Below are positions 9,148 through 15,910 of a stretch of 21,587 nt of DNA, in pieces; position 1 is the stretch's first letter, and each line of letters begins with the position of its first letter. Under the pieces are notes generated by a model that saw nothing but the letters and a program-made list of their open reading frames with translations, was not told the DNA's origin and did not search any database. A program made the position numbers and the translations under genes. The DNA lies in the NCBI GenBank assembly GCA_021802745.1, contig JAJZRK010000023.1:1-21587 (forward strand), in the 5' to 3' direction. The stretch is from a bacterium (lineage in GTDB: Bacteria; Gemmatimonadota; Gemmatimonadetes; Gemmatimonadales; Gemmatimonadaceae).

Positions 9148-9705
9148 ATGACGCACCATACTCACAGTCGCTTCCGCCACGTCGATGCGCCACGCGCGCA
9201 CTCCGCCGGGGCGCCGTTCACGCTTGATGCGCCGCTGTCACGGCGAGATTGGGTGCGGATCGCCTCAGGTGGTTCTGCTTTGCTCGCCGGCCTCGCCGTG
9301 ATGGGCACCACCGCATGCGCTCAGGCAGGAGCGCAGGCCATCGCGATCACGGTGCATGCGCCGGAGGAATGCGGTTGCTGCCACAAGTGGGCTGCCCATT
9401 TGACGAAATCCGGATTCAACGTCACCACGAAGCTCGAAACGGACATGGAGGCCACGAAGAACGCGCTGCAGGTACCGGCAGACCTTCGGTCGTGCCACAC
9501 GGCCGAGGCGAACGGTTACGTGTTCGAGGGTCACGTGCCCGCGGAGCACATCAGGAAGTTCCTCGCCGAGCACTCGAAAGAACGCGGATTAGCCGTACCG
9601 GGCATGCCCGGCGGCTCACCCGGCATGGAGGATCAGCCGAAGGTGGCCTACCAGGTGCTGGCATTCCAAGCGGATGGCACCTCGCGTGTCTTCGCGAACG
9701 TGTAG
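9148..9705 (+). CDS. DUF411 copper-associated protein, first of three, Tat-like signal
   Basis: 185 residues; AAGGAG lies five bases before ATG 9148. Residues 31-35 are SRRDW, followed by a hydrophobic stretch (SALLAGLAVMG), which fits a twin-arginine export signal. The mature domain is DUF411, a thioredoxin-like fold found in copper and silver resistance loci: the CGCC motif at 75-78, SCHTA at 115-119, EGHVPA at 127-132, and PGMPGGSPGME at 141-151. The Cys, His and Met residues of these motifs are candidate Cu(I) ligands. The biochemical role of DUF411 is not settled; periplasmic copper carrier or storage is my inference from context. Tat export would mean it folds, and perhaps loads metal, before crossing the membrane. 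Confidence 0.88.
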   Translation: MTHHTHSRFRHVDAPRAHSAGAPFTLDAPLSRRDWVRIASGGSALLAGLAVMGTTACAQAGAQAIAITVHAPEECGCCHKWAAHLTKSGFNVTTKLETDMEATKNALQVPADLRSCHTAEANGYVFEGHVPAEHIRKFLAEHSKERGLAVPGMPGGSPGMEDQPKVAYQVLAFQADGTSRVFANV

Positions 9706-9842
9706 CAACCGACCGTCGAGAGGAAGGAAGCAACGCGAACTCAGAAATACTCGCCGGCGTCGCGGCGACGTTGGTCGCCACGCGTCATCCACAGGAATGG
9801 TGGCGCGGTGGAGTGTCCAGGACACGGGACAAGGGGGTACAC
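9706..9842. other. Spacer with two small inverted repeats between DUF411 genes
   Basis: This 137-base gap holds two perfect small inverted repeats: GGCGAC-GTTG-GTCGCC at 9764-9779 and GTGTCC-A-GGACAC at 9813-9825. Neither is followed by a T-tract, so terminator function is not supported. They could be an operator or mRNA stem-loops that alter stability between the pump genes and the second half of the block. No small ORF looks convincing. Confidence 0.3.
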
Positions 9843-10391
9843 ATGCGAGGACGGGTTGATGGGGCCCCCGACGGAGGGCCACGGCGGAGGAGGACCAGCG
9901 TGCTCACGGATCCCAACAAGGGACTCTCGCGTCGCACGTGGGTCGCGCTTGTCGGCGGCGGAATGACGTTGACAACCGGAATACTCGTCTTCGGCCGCAT
10001 CGGGCGCGGTTGGCTCCCCGGGGCGGTGCCCGTCGTGATGTACGCGTCGGAATCCTGTGAGTGCTGTCGACTCTGGGTGGGACACCTCGAGGCACGCGGG
10101 TATCGCGTGGCCATCAAGTACACGTCGAACCTGACGAAGCGGAAGGACTCGCTGGGGGTGCCCACCGCGCTGCGTGCCTGTCATACCGCCGAGGTGAAGG
10201 GGGTGGTCGTCGAAGGACACGTTCCTGCGGACATCCTGACGCGGTTTCTCGCGGAAGAGTCCGGCGAGCGTGGCCTGGCCGTGCCCGATATGCCGGGCGG
10301 GTCGCCAGGCATGGAGATAGTCCGCAACGAGCCCTACGACGTGTTTGCGTTCCGCTCGGATGGCACGATGCGCATCTACGCACACGTCTGA
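9843..10391 (+). CDS. DUF411 copper-associated protein, second of three
   Basis: 182 residues from ATG 9843, which has AAGGGGG five bases upstream. GTG 9900 is an equally good start, with GGAGGAGG about seven bases before it; that shorter form still contains the full export signal. SRRTW at 29-33 followed by a hydrophobic stretch is Tat-like. The DUF411 motifs are SCECC (71-75), ACHTAE, VEGHVPA and PDMPGGSPGME. It is clearly paralogous to the genes at 9148 and 15240 but differs substantially in the central region, so it is not a recent tandem copy. The frame is open far upstream, overlapping the first DUF411 gene, but that extension is not homologous to anything and is not coding. Confidence 0.85.
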   Translation: MRGRVDGAPDGGPRRRRTSVLTDPNKGLSRRTWVALVGGGMTLTTGILVFGRIGRGWLPGAVPVVMYASESCECCRLWVGHLEARGYRVAIKYTSNLTKRKDSLGVPTALRACHTAEVKGVVVEGHVPADILTRFLAEESGERGLAVPDMPGGSPGMEIVRNEPYDVFAFRSDGTMRIYAHV

Positions 10392-10410
10392 TCTCGGAGA
10401 GGCAATCCAC

Positions 10411-10998
10411 ATGAAATGGCGGCGAGCGGTGATTGGCGGCGTGGCGGGCATCCCCGTGGTGATCCTCTTCGCATGGGGAATGGGTCGCGATCCTCAGGAC
10501 ATTCCGTCGCCCTTGCCCGGACAGCCGGCTCCCCTGTTCGCGCTGCCGGTCTTCACGAATGGACTGGGCGGGGCCGCACGGGACAGCGTTCACCTCTCCG
10601 CCTGGGCCGGTGACCCGGTTGTCCTGAATGTGTGGGCGTCCTGGTGCCTGGCCTGTCGCGATGAACATCCGGTGCTGCTCGAGGCGGGCCGACGTGCCGA
10701 GGGATCGGACGTCCATTTCGTCGGCCTGCTGTACAACGACTCGCCCGAGTCCGGGCGTGCATGGATTCAGGAGATGGGGGGGCAGTCGTATCCATCCGTC
10801 ACCGATCCCAGCGGGCGCACCGCCATCGCGTACGGCGTCTACGGCGTGCCCGAGACGTATTTCATCGGACGTGATGGCCGCGTGGCACACAAGCACACGG
10901 GGCCGGTCACCGCAGCCGTGCTTACGGAGTGGATCGGGCGCATTCGAGCGCCGAGCGCGCCGGTCCACGAAATGCCACCTGTAGAGGTGCATCCATGA
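10411..10998 (+). CDS. Thiol-disulfide oxidoreductase, CcmG/DsbE/TlpA-like
   Basis: 195 residues; ATG 10411 follows GGAGAGG. One N-terminal membrane anchor (residues about 7-23) places the thioredoxin domain in the periplasm. The active site is WASWCLACRDEHPVL with Cys 79 and 82, and YGVYGVPETYFIGRDGRV (141-158) carries the cis-proline and the typical CcmG/DsbE signature. Family members reduce apocytochrome c haem-binding cysteines or the thiols of copper-site proteins. The CxxC is -CLAC- rather than the more usual -CPTC- or -CVPC-, so redox potential may differ. In this locus it could keep cytochrome, CuA or DUF411 cysteines reduced. Its stop overlaps the next ATG (ATGA), so the HD-GYP gene is coupled to it. 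Confidence 0.85.
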   Translation: MKWRRAVIGGVAGIPVVILFAWGMGRDPQDIPSPLPGQPAPLFALPVFTNGLGGAARDSVHLSAWAGDPVVLNVWASWCLACRDEHPVLLEAGRRAEGSDVHFVGLLYNDSPESGRAWIQEMGGQSYPSVTDPSGRTAIAYGVYGVPETYFIGRDGRVAHKHTGPVTAAVLTEWIGRIRAPSAPVHEMPPVEVHP

Positions 10999-12014
10999 TC
11001 CAGGGGATGCGCGGACATCCCGCGACGGATGCTCGACGGGTCAGCCTCCTGGTGTTGCTCGTCGCGAGCATCGCGCTCGTGCATTACGGGCTCCCGACGG
11101 CAACGCACGGTCTGCACTCGCTGCATATCGTGCTGCGCAAGCTCTACTTCCTTCCCCCCGTCGTGGCGGCCATTTGGTTCGGTCGACGAGGTGCCCTGTG
11201 GACGACGATGGCGGTCAGTGTGCTGTTCCTTGGACACGCAGCCACCGACTGGCCGAACGACCGCATGGATCAGGCGAACCAGCTTGGCGAGCTCATTGGT
11301 TTCTGGGTGCTGGGGCTCCTGGCGGGTCATCTCTTTGATCGCCAGCATGCCCTCGTCGCCGGCGTCGCGAAGGCGCATGGCGAGACCGTCGACGGGCTCG
11401 TCGCCGCACTGGATCTGCGCGAGCACAACACCGGCATGCACTCGCAACGCGTCCGGGAATACACGCTGCTTGTGGCCGATCGATGGGGTGTAGACGAGGC
11501 GCAGCGACCGCACATTGCCAACGGCGCGCTCCTGCACGACGTCGGGAAGATCGCGGTGCCCGATCACATTCTATTGAAGCCCGGCCCCCTGACCGACGAC
11601 GAGTGGACGGAAGTCCGCAAGCATCCCACGGTGGGCTTTCACATCGTCCGTCGCGTCTCGTGGCTTCGGGAGGCGGCGACGGTGGTCTACGCCCATCACG
11701 AGCGTTTCGACGGAACGGGCTATCCGCGCGGTCTCGCCGGTGAGGACATCCCACTCGGGGCGCGGCTCTTCGCGGTGGCCGACGTCTACGATGCCCTCAC
11801 CTCGGAACGCCCGTATCGCTCTCCCCTGACGCACTGGGAAGCCGTGGCCGAAATCCGACAGGGGGACGGATCGCAGTTCGACCCGGCGGTTGTCGCGCAC
11901 TTTCTCACCATTCCGCCGATGAAGCTCGAAGCCATCGCGGCGCACTGGCGTGACGTCGCGGCCGTCGCCCCTGCCGCGGAGGCCGTTGACGCTGCTCGAG
12001 GACCTGTTTCTTGA
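10995..12014 (+). CDS. Membrane-bound HD-GYP phosphodiesterase, predicted c-di-GMP hydrolase
   Basis: 339 residues from ATG 10995, sharing four bases with the thioredoxin-like stop. The N-terminal 110 residues hold three or four membrane helices and resemble the DUF4118-type sensory membrane region of sensor kinases (LRKLYFLPPVVAAIWFGRRG). The cytoplasmic HD-GYP domain follows: HSQRV at 149-153, the HD pair at 181-182 (LLHDVGKIAVPD), YAHHERFDGTGYPRGL around 222-237, and the metal-binding VADVYDALTSERPYR. All catalytic signature residues appear intact, so c-di-GMP degradation to pGpG/GMP is expected. Placement in a copper operon suggests that copper status alters c-di-GMP and thus motility or biofilm, which is an inference. 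Confidence 0.9.
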   Translation: MIQGMRGHPATDARRVSLLVLLVASIALVHYGLPTATHGLHSLHIVLRKLYFLPPVVAAIWFGRRGALWTTMAVSVLFLGHAATDWPNDRMDQANQLGELIGFWVLGLLAGHLFDRQHALVAGVAKAHGETVDGLVAALDLREHNTGMHSQRVREYTLLVADRWGVDEAQRPHIANGALLHDVGKIAVPDHILLKPGPLTDDEWTEVRKHPTVGFHIVRRVSWLREAATVVYAHHERFDGTGYPRGLAGEDIPLGARLFAVADVYDALTSERPYRSPLTHWEAVAEIRQGDGSQFDPAVVAHFLTIPPMKLEAIAAHWRDVAAVAPAAEAVDAARGPVS

Positions 12015-12041
12015 CGGCAATGATTTTATGTGCGGTAAAGT
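12011..12041 (+). promoter_or_regulatory. Promoter with operator-like dyad copy 2, before the Cyc2-like gene
   Basis: A TTGACG hexamer (12011-12016), overlapping the HD-GYP stop, is followed by the dyad ATTTTATGTGCGGTAAAGT at 12023-12041. TAAAGT (12036-12041) could serve as -10 at a 19-base spacing, or GGTAAA (12034-12039) at 17. The dyad lies between and over the -10 element, a standard repressor position. Compared with the other two copies, 9 of the first 9 bases and the TAAA are identical. Confidence 0.55.
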
Positions 12042-12108
12042 CCATGTACCGATCGAACTATCGGCGGATGCGCTGTCCGTTCGAGACACGAGAGCACGAC
12101 GTGCGATA

Positions 12109-12131
12109 CCCCTGCGCCGTTCGGCGCGGGG
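12109..12131 (+). other. Strong hairpin in the leader of the Cyc2-like mRNA
   Basis: CCCC (12109-12112), one bulged T, GCGCCG (12114-12119), TT, CGGCGC (12122-12127), GGGG (12128-12131) form a near-perfect GC stem about 31 bases before ATG 12163. No T-tract follows, so it is not a standard terminator. If the promoter at 12011-12041 is used, it lies in the 5' untranslated leader and could affect stability or ribosome access. Confidence 0.4.
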
Positions 12132-12162
12132 CTCAGACCTCTTTCCTGAGAGACTCATCATC

Positions 12163-13359
12163 ATGACTCACCTGCGGAGTATCCTGACCTTGGCAGTACT
12201 CGCTGCAGTTCTGCCTTCTCCTGCCCGCGCCCTTCCCTCGTGGGCGCGGCGCTACAACATGAATTGCTCGGGCTGTCACAGCCCAGCGGTACCGCGGCTC
12301 AATGCGATGGGCATCGCGTTCAAGTGGGCCGGATACCGGATGCCTGGGGATATCGGTTCCGCTGTCCAGGTGAGCAAGATCGAGAACTACGTGGCAGCGC
12401 GCATCGAGATGGCGTACGACTACGTGACTCGCAAGAACGGCGTCCGCGAGACCGACGGCTTCTCGGTCCCCTCAGCCAGCCTGTTCGCTGCGGGGCCGAT
12501 CGGCACGCACTTCGGCGCGTATCTGGAACTCGAGCGTGAGCCCGAAGCCACCGTCGACGTCGTCGGCTCGATGACCGGGGTCTGGGGCACCGAGAAGCGG
12601 TTCGCGGGCTTTCGGGTTGGTCAGGGCCACATGCTGATGGCGAGCGGCGGCGTGGCCGGCTTCGATCGGTCGACGGGGATTTCGATGCCACTGGCCTACG
12701 ACGAGTCCGTCACGTCCTCCATTCCGCTCCGACTGGGCGGCGATCAAGCCGGAGCGGAGGCCTTCGTCGTGCTCGGGGGCCGAAACCGCACGGCCGTGCA
12801 ACTACTGAATGGTGTTGTCGTGGGGGCCGGTGAGGGTGGCAGCGCCGTGAGTCGTCGAGACGTGGCGCTGACCAATCAGACCATGTGGGATGACGAGGGG
12901 AGTGGGTTCGGCGTGGCGGCCTATCTCGGGAGTGCGCTGGGACTAGTCCCGGACGAACCCACGCTGAGTCGCCGTTTCTATCGTCTGTCCGCGACGGCCA
13001 GCAAGATCGTGCGCCGAGTCGAGGTGATGGGAGGGTACGTGTACGGAAAAGACGTCGATGTACCCTCTGGCGACGCGCGACCAGATGTCGTGTCCTCTCC
13101 GGCCGGCACTTCGTACTGGCTGCAGGGCCAATACACGGCGAAGACGCATCCACTCACGCTCTTCGGGCGGTATGAACGCCAGAATCCCGATGAGTCCGCT
13201 GTCGACGCGTCGCGGACACGCTACCTGGTCGGCGCTGTCCTTCCCATCAGCGTGCCCGAGTACTTCCGGTGGAGTGTCGAGGTATTCCGCGACGCGTACC
13301 AATCGGCGTCGACGCCGCAGCGGAACGGGTTCGCCACACGGCTGCAGGTGGCGTTCTGA
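12163..13359 (+). CDS. Monoheme cytochrome c fused to an outer-membrane beta-barrel, Cyc2-like
   Basis: 398 residues. ATG 12163 opens directly into a signal peptide cleaved after ARA (21-23). The mature N-terminus reads LPSWARRYNMNCSGCH, then PRLNAMGIAFKWAGY. The haem c motif is CSGCH (35-39). This arrangement matches Cyc2 proteins (PSFARQTG-x-x-C-x-x-CH, then P-x-L-x-x-x-G-x-x-FK-x-x-GY), fused cytochrome-porins known for extracellular Fe(II) oxidation. The remaining 340 residues alternate polar and hydrophobic residues in strand-like segments and end in RLQVAF, with the C-terminal Phe of outer-membrane barrels. It is somewhat shorter than Cyc2 of iron oxidisers. The substrate could be Fe(II), Cu(I) or another reduced species; naming it Cyc2 proper needs structure or phylogeny. 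Confidence 0.7.
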   Translation: MTHLRSILTLAVLAAVLPSPARALPSWARRYNMNCSGCHSPAVPRLNAMGIAFKWAGYRMPGDIGSAVQVSKIENYVAARIEMAYDYVTRKNGVRETDGFSVPSASLFAAGPIGTHFGAYLELEREPEATVDVVGSMTGVWGTEKRFAGFRVGQGHMLMASGGVAGFDRSTGISMPLAYDESVTSSIPLRLGGDQAGAEAFVVLGGRNRTAVQLLNGVVVGAGEGGSAVSRRDVALTNQTMWDDEGSGFGVAAYLGSALGLVPDEPTLSRRFYRLSATASKIVRRVEVMGGYVYGKDVDVPSGDARPDVVSSPAGTSYWLQGQYTAKTHPLTLFGRYERQNPDESAVDASRTRYLVGAVLPISVPEYFRWSVEVFRDAYQSASTPQRNGFATRLQVAF

Positions 13360-13402
13360 TGCGCACCAGCGCCGATTCCTCGAATCCTCAGGAGCTACGT
13401 CA

Positions 13403-13807
13403 ATGACTCCGTTCGCTGCATTGCGCGCGTCGGTCGTCTTTCCGCTCGGGCTCATGCTCGTCCTTCTCGGTCTCTATCGCACCACGGCAGTCTCTGCGGC
13501 CCCACGCCACGCGCTCCATGCCGATCAGGGGACCGGACAGGACGAGAAGGGCAAGGCGCTCTATCTCGAGCATTGCAAGCTCTGCCATGGTGTGAGCGGT
13601 ACCCCACCGAAACTGATCCTCAAGCGGTTCGCGAAGATCCCCGACCTGAGTCGTCCGGCCTTCTTCTCCACGCGCTCCGACGATTCGCTCGTGGTGGTGC
13701 TGCAGAAGGGTACCGGTGTCAGCATGAAGTCGTTCGCGGAGAAGCTGTCGACGGACGAGATGCGCGCGATCGTGAAGTACCTGCGGACGCTCGCAGAACC
13801 GCACTGA
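13403..13807 (+). CDS. Small periplasmic cytochrome c (class I, monoheme)
   Basis: 134 residues; AGGAG (13390-13394) lies eight bases before ATG 13403. A long signal sequence or anchor (residues about 9-32) ends in SAA. Haem motif CKLCH is at 58-62, in the context GKALYLEHCKLCHGVSG, and the probable axial Met is M108 in GVSMKSF, followed by the C-terminal helix MRAIVKYLRTL. This is a standard cytochrome c fold for electron shuttling. It starts 43 bases after the Cyc2-like stop, so it is the natural candidate periplasmic acceptor for electrons from that protein, as in Cyc2 pathways of iron oxidisers. That coupling is inferred from position. Confidence 0.9.
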   Translation: MTPFAALRASVVFPLGLMLVLLGLYRTTAVSAAPRHALHADQGTGQDEKGKALYLEHCKLCHGVSGTPPKLILKRFAKIPDLSRPAFFSTRSDDSLVVVLQKGTGVSMKSFAEKLSTDEMRAIVKYLRTLAEPH

Positions 13808-13815
13808 GCAGCGCC

Positions 13816-13860
13816 GTTCCCGGCATCGCGCGACGCGACTGCGCGCGTGACACCGGGAAC
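13816..13860. other. Inverted repeat after the cytochrome c gene
   Basis: GTTCCCGG (13816-13823) pairs perfectly with CCGGGAAC (13853-13860), and inner CGCGCG segments can extend the stem. It lies nine bases after the cytochrome stop. There is no following T-tract, so it may be a weak or factor-dependent terminator or an mRNA-stabilising stem. Confidence 0.35.
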
Positions 13861-13907
13861 GCAATGGAGTCCCTCGATCGGCGCTCGAGTCGCCGAGTGG
13901 AGTATGC

Positions 13908-14561
13908 ATGAGTGCGAAATTGATCGTGGCGCTGCTGGCCCCGCTGCTGCTGGGCAGCTGCATGATGGCGGGCATGGCGGGGATGGGACTCATGGGTGGC
14001 AGTGACACCCACGGCACCAACTCCGCCGCCGCACTGATCGAGCCGACCATCGTCAAAGACGTGGTCGTGGGTGGACTGCGCGTCACTGCGACCTTTCCGG
14101 CGCAGGCTCCGGGAGACGCGCTACGTTACGTCGTCACGATCCGTGACCGTGACGGGCGGTTCGTCACCGGCGACGTTGCGGTCTTCCTTGAGGTGTCGCC
14201 GGCGCGCGCGCAAAACCCTGACGCGTCACCGTCTCATACGGGGCATTTGCCGGACACTGTCCACAAGCCGTCGACTGGCGTCGAGCGCACGCGCGTTGCC
14301 CCCGCCGAGCGCGAGGCAGGACAGTTCACGTTTCGACCCGCCATCCCGTCAGCCGGCTCCTACCGCGTGGGCGTCGTCGTGGAGCGGGTGGGCGATACGC
14401 TCCTTGATCCGGCCATCGTGGTGGACCACGTGGTGACGCTCGCCGCGAAGGCGCCAGCGACCGCTGCGGGCGGCCACGCGATGTGGAGTGGACGGGTCAC
14501 GCCTCTCGTGCTGTTGAGTGCCGGGTTCATGGCCGTGATGATGCTGGTCGCCGTTCGATGA
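13908..14561 (+). CDS. Met-rich lipoprotein with an Ig-like domain and C-terminal membrane helix
   Basis: 217 residues from ATG 13908. A lipobox (LLGS-C18) ends the signal peptide, followed immediately by a Met/Gly run (MMAGMAGMGLMGG). The middle, residues about 50-180, looks like an all-beta domain with YVVTIRDRDGRFVTGDVAVF and SAGSYRVGVVVERVGD; this resembles YtkA/FixH-like domains found near oxidases and copper proteins. A second hydrophobic helix closes the protein (LVLLSAGFMAVMMLVAVR). A lipid anchor at one end and a helix at the other is unusual. The stop overlaps the next ATG (ATGA). Function is unknown; binding of copper in the periplasm is a guess. Confidence 0.7.
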   Translation: MSAKLIVALLAPLLLGSCMMAGMAGMGLMGGSDTHGTNSAAALIEPTIVKDVVVGGLRVTATFPAQAPGDALRYVVTIRDRDGRFVTGDVAVFLEVSPARAQNPDASPSHTGHLPDTVHKPSTGVERTRVAPAEREAGQFTFRPAIPSAGSYRVGVVVERVGDTLLDPAIVVDHVVTLAAKAPATAAGGHAMWSGRVTPLVLLSAGFMAVMMLVAVR

Positions 14562-15169
14562 CGCCGATAACTCAGGATGCCAGCCGAGTCCTGGGTGGAT
14601 CTCGTATCCTGTGGACGGCCGTCCTCGCCGGGGCGGTGCTCGGCGTGGCCGTCGTGCACCCGATGACGATGGTGGTCTATTGGTTCGCGTTTCACCCGGT
14701 GTTCGCCGGTGCCTCGTCGGCAAAGGACTTCGCGGCGTCCCGGATGTGGGCGGTGTTCTCACCGTCGATGTGGCCGATGACCGGGATCTTCGCCGTGAGC
14801 GGCGCCGGGCTCGGACTGGCAACCGGTTGGACGATACGTTCGCTGCGGCGGCGCCAACGCCAGATCGAGGAGCAGCGACGTGAACTGAGGACACTGCGGG
14901 AACTGCTGCCAATCTGCGCGTGGTGCACGAAGGTTCGTGACGACCAGGGTTACTGGCATCGGGTGGAGGGCTACCTCGGCGACCGGGACATCGCGCAGTT
15001 CACGCACTGCGTGTGCCCAGACTGTGCGGCGAAGTTAGTCGCGGAGTGTGGAGCGGCAGGTGGTGCAAACGATGGTGTGGGGTTCGTCGATGAGTCGGTC
15101 GAGTCAGCGGGTGCCCACGATGCGGCGGAGAGGTCGACGCTCTCGGGCACGAGACGTCCTGAAGGCTGA
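14558..15169 (+). CDS. Two-helix membrane protein with a four-Cys sensor-type tail, no kinase
   Basis: 203 residues from ATG 14558, coupled by ATGA overlap. Two membrane helices (about 17-41 and 72-93) are followed by an Arg/Glu-rich coiled coil (RSLRRRQRQIEEQRRELRTL) and a short module reading LPICAWCTKVRDDQGYWHRV ... THCVCPDCAAKL, with Cys 120, 123, 143 and 146 plus His 140 and Cys 141. This module is familiar from the C-termini of PAS sensor kinases and response regulators, where it reads LPICAxCKKIRDDxGYW. Here no PAS, HisKA or GGDEF domain accompanies it. The CxxC-CxxC pairs suggest Zn, Cu or redox binding facing the cytoplasm. Role unknown; possibly a metal or redox sensor subunit. Confidence 0.7.
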   Translation: MTPITQDASRVLGGSRILWTAVLAGAVLGVAVVHPMTMVVYWFAFHPVFAGASSAKDFAASRMWAVFSPSMWPMTGIFAVSGAGLGLATGWTIRSLRRRQRQIEEQRRELRTLRELLPICAWCTKVRDDQGYWHRVEGYLGDRDIAQFTHCVCPDCAAKLVAECGAAGGANDGVGFVDESVESAGAHDAAERSTLSGTRRPEG

Positions 15170-15239
15170 GACAGCGTTCTCGGCCCACATCGCGTCGCGA
15201 CGGCCGTTCTTTTGGATGGCGCCGGCGCTGGAGGTTCAT

Positions 15240-15797
15240 ATGTCGAAAGGTTCGCACAAGCGCAAAGTCCCGACGGACGGCACGGTGGCAGGTGAGCGAT
15301 TGGCAACGACGCGAATGACCCGGCGCACTTGGCTGGGTATCGCGGCGGGCGGTGGCGTGCTGACGCTAGGCGCTTCGCGCTGGTGGCTGGGGCGCATACC
15401 GTGGGCAGCCGATCCCCATGCCACCAAGATCGTGGTGTACGCCTCGCCGACCTGCGACTGCTGCCGCGCGTGGATGAGGCACCTGAAGAGCAGTGGCTTC
15501 AACGTGACGAAGCAATTGATGAATGACGTGACTCCGATGAAGCAGCAGCTCGGCGTGCCAGAAGATCTGTGGTCCTGCCATACGGCCCGTGTCGAAGGCT
15601 ACACGGTCGAGGGCCACGTCCCGGCCGACCTGATTCAGAAGATGCTGCTCGAACGACGAGCACTCGCCGGCCTCGCGGCGCCTGGCATGCCGAATGGCTC
15701 GCCGGGGATGGAGGGTCCAACGCGAGACCGCTACGAGGTGATCGCCTTTACGCGAACCGGCGCCACGGAAGTGTACGCCGTACGAGGACTGGTCTAA
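15240..15797 (+). CDS. DUF411 copper-associated protein, third of three
   Basis: 185 residues; GGAGG lies five bases before ATG 15240. Longer in-frame readings overlap the preceding gene and are not supported. TRRTWLGIAAGGGVLTLG (27-44) is a Tat-like signal. DUF411 motifs: TCDCC (71-75), SCHTA, EGHVPA and PGMPNGSPGME. It is about as distant from each of the other two copies as they are from one another. The separate location, in the cytochrome block rather than the pump block, suggests a different client, for example copper delivery to the CuA proteins just downstream. Confidence 0.86.
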   Translation: MSKGSHKRKVPTDGTVAGERLATTRMTRRTWLGIAAGGGVLTLGASRWWLGRIPWAADPHATKIVVYASPTCDCCRAWMRHLKSSGFNVTKQLMNDVTPMKQQLGVPEDLWSCHTARVEGYTVEGHVPADLIQKMLLERRALAGLAAPGMPNGSPGMEGPTRDRYEVIAFTRTGATEVYAVRGLV

Positions 15798-15910
15798 TGT
15801 GTCAATGCCATCAGCTACCCCAGATGCGTGATCGAAAGCGTCATCCTCAGTTCACTCTCCCACCTCAAGTAATCCGCGACGAGCCCAAGACCACGAAACA
15901 GGGAACCCAC

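Noticed and set aside
9249..10391. Single long open frame that could suggest an extended or fused DUF411 protein
   Set aside because: Its first half overlaps the first DUF411 gene out of frame and is compositionally a shadow; real coding starts at 9843 or 9900 with ribosome sites.
13816..13860. Rho-independent terminator after the cytochrome c gene
   Set aside because: The stem is good but no T-tract follows, so I list it only as an inverted repeat.
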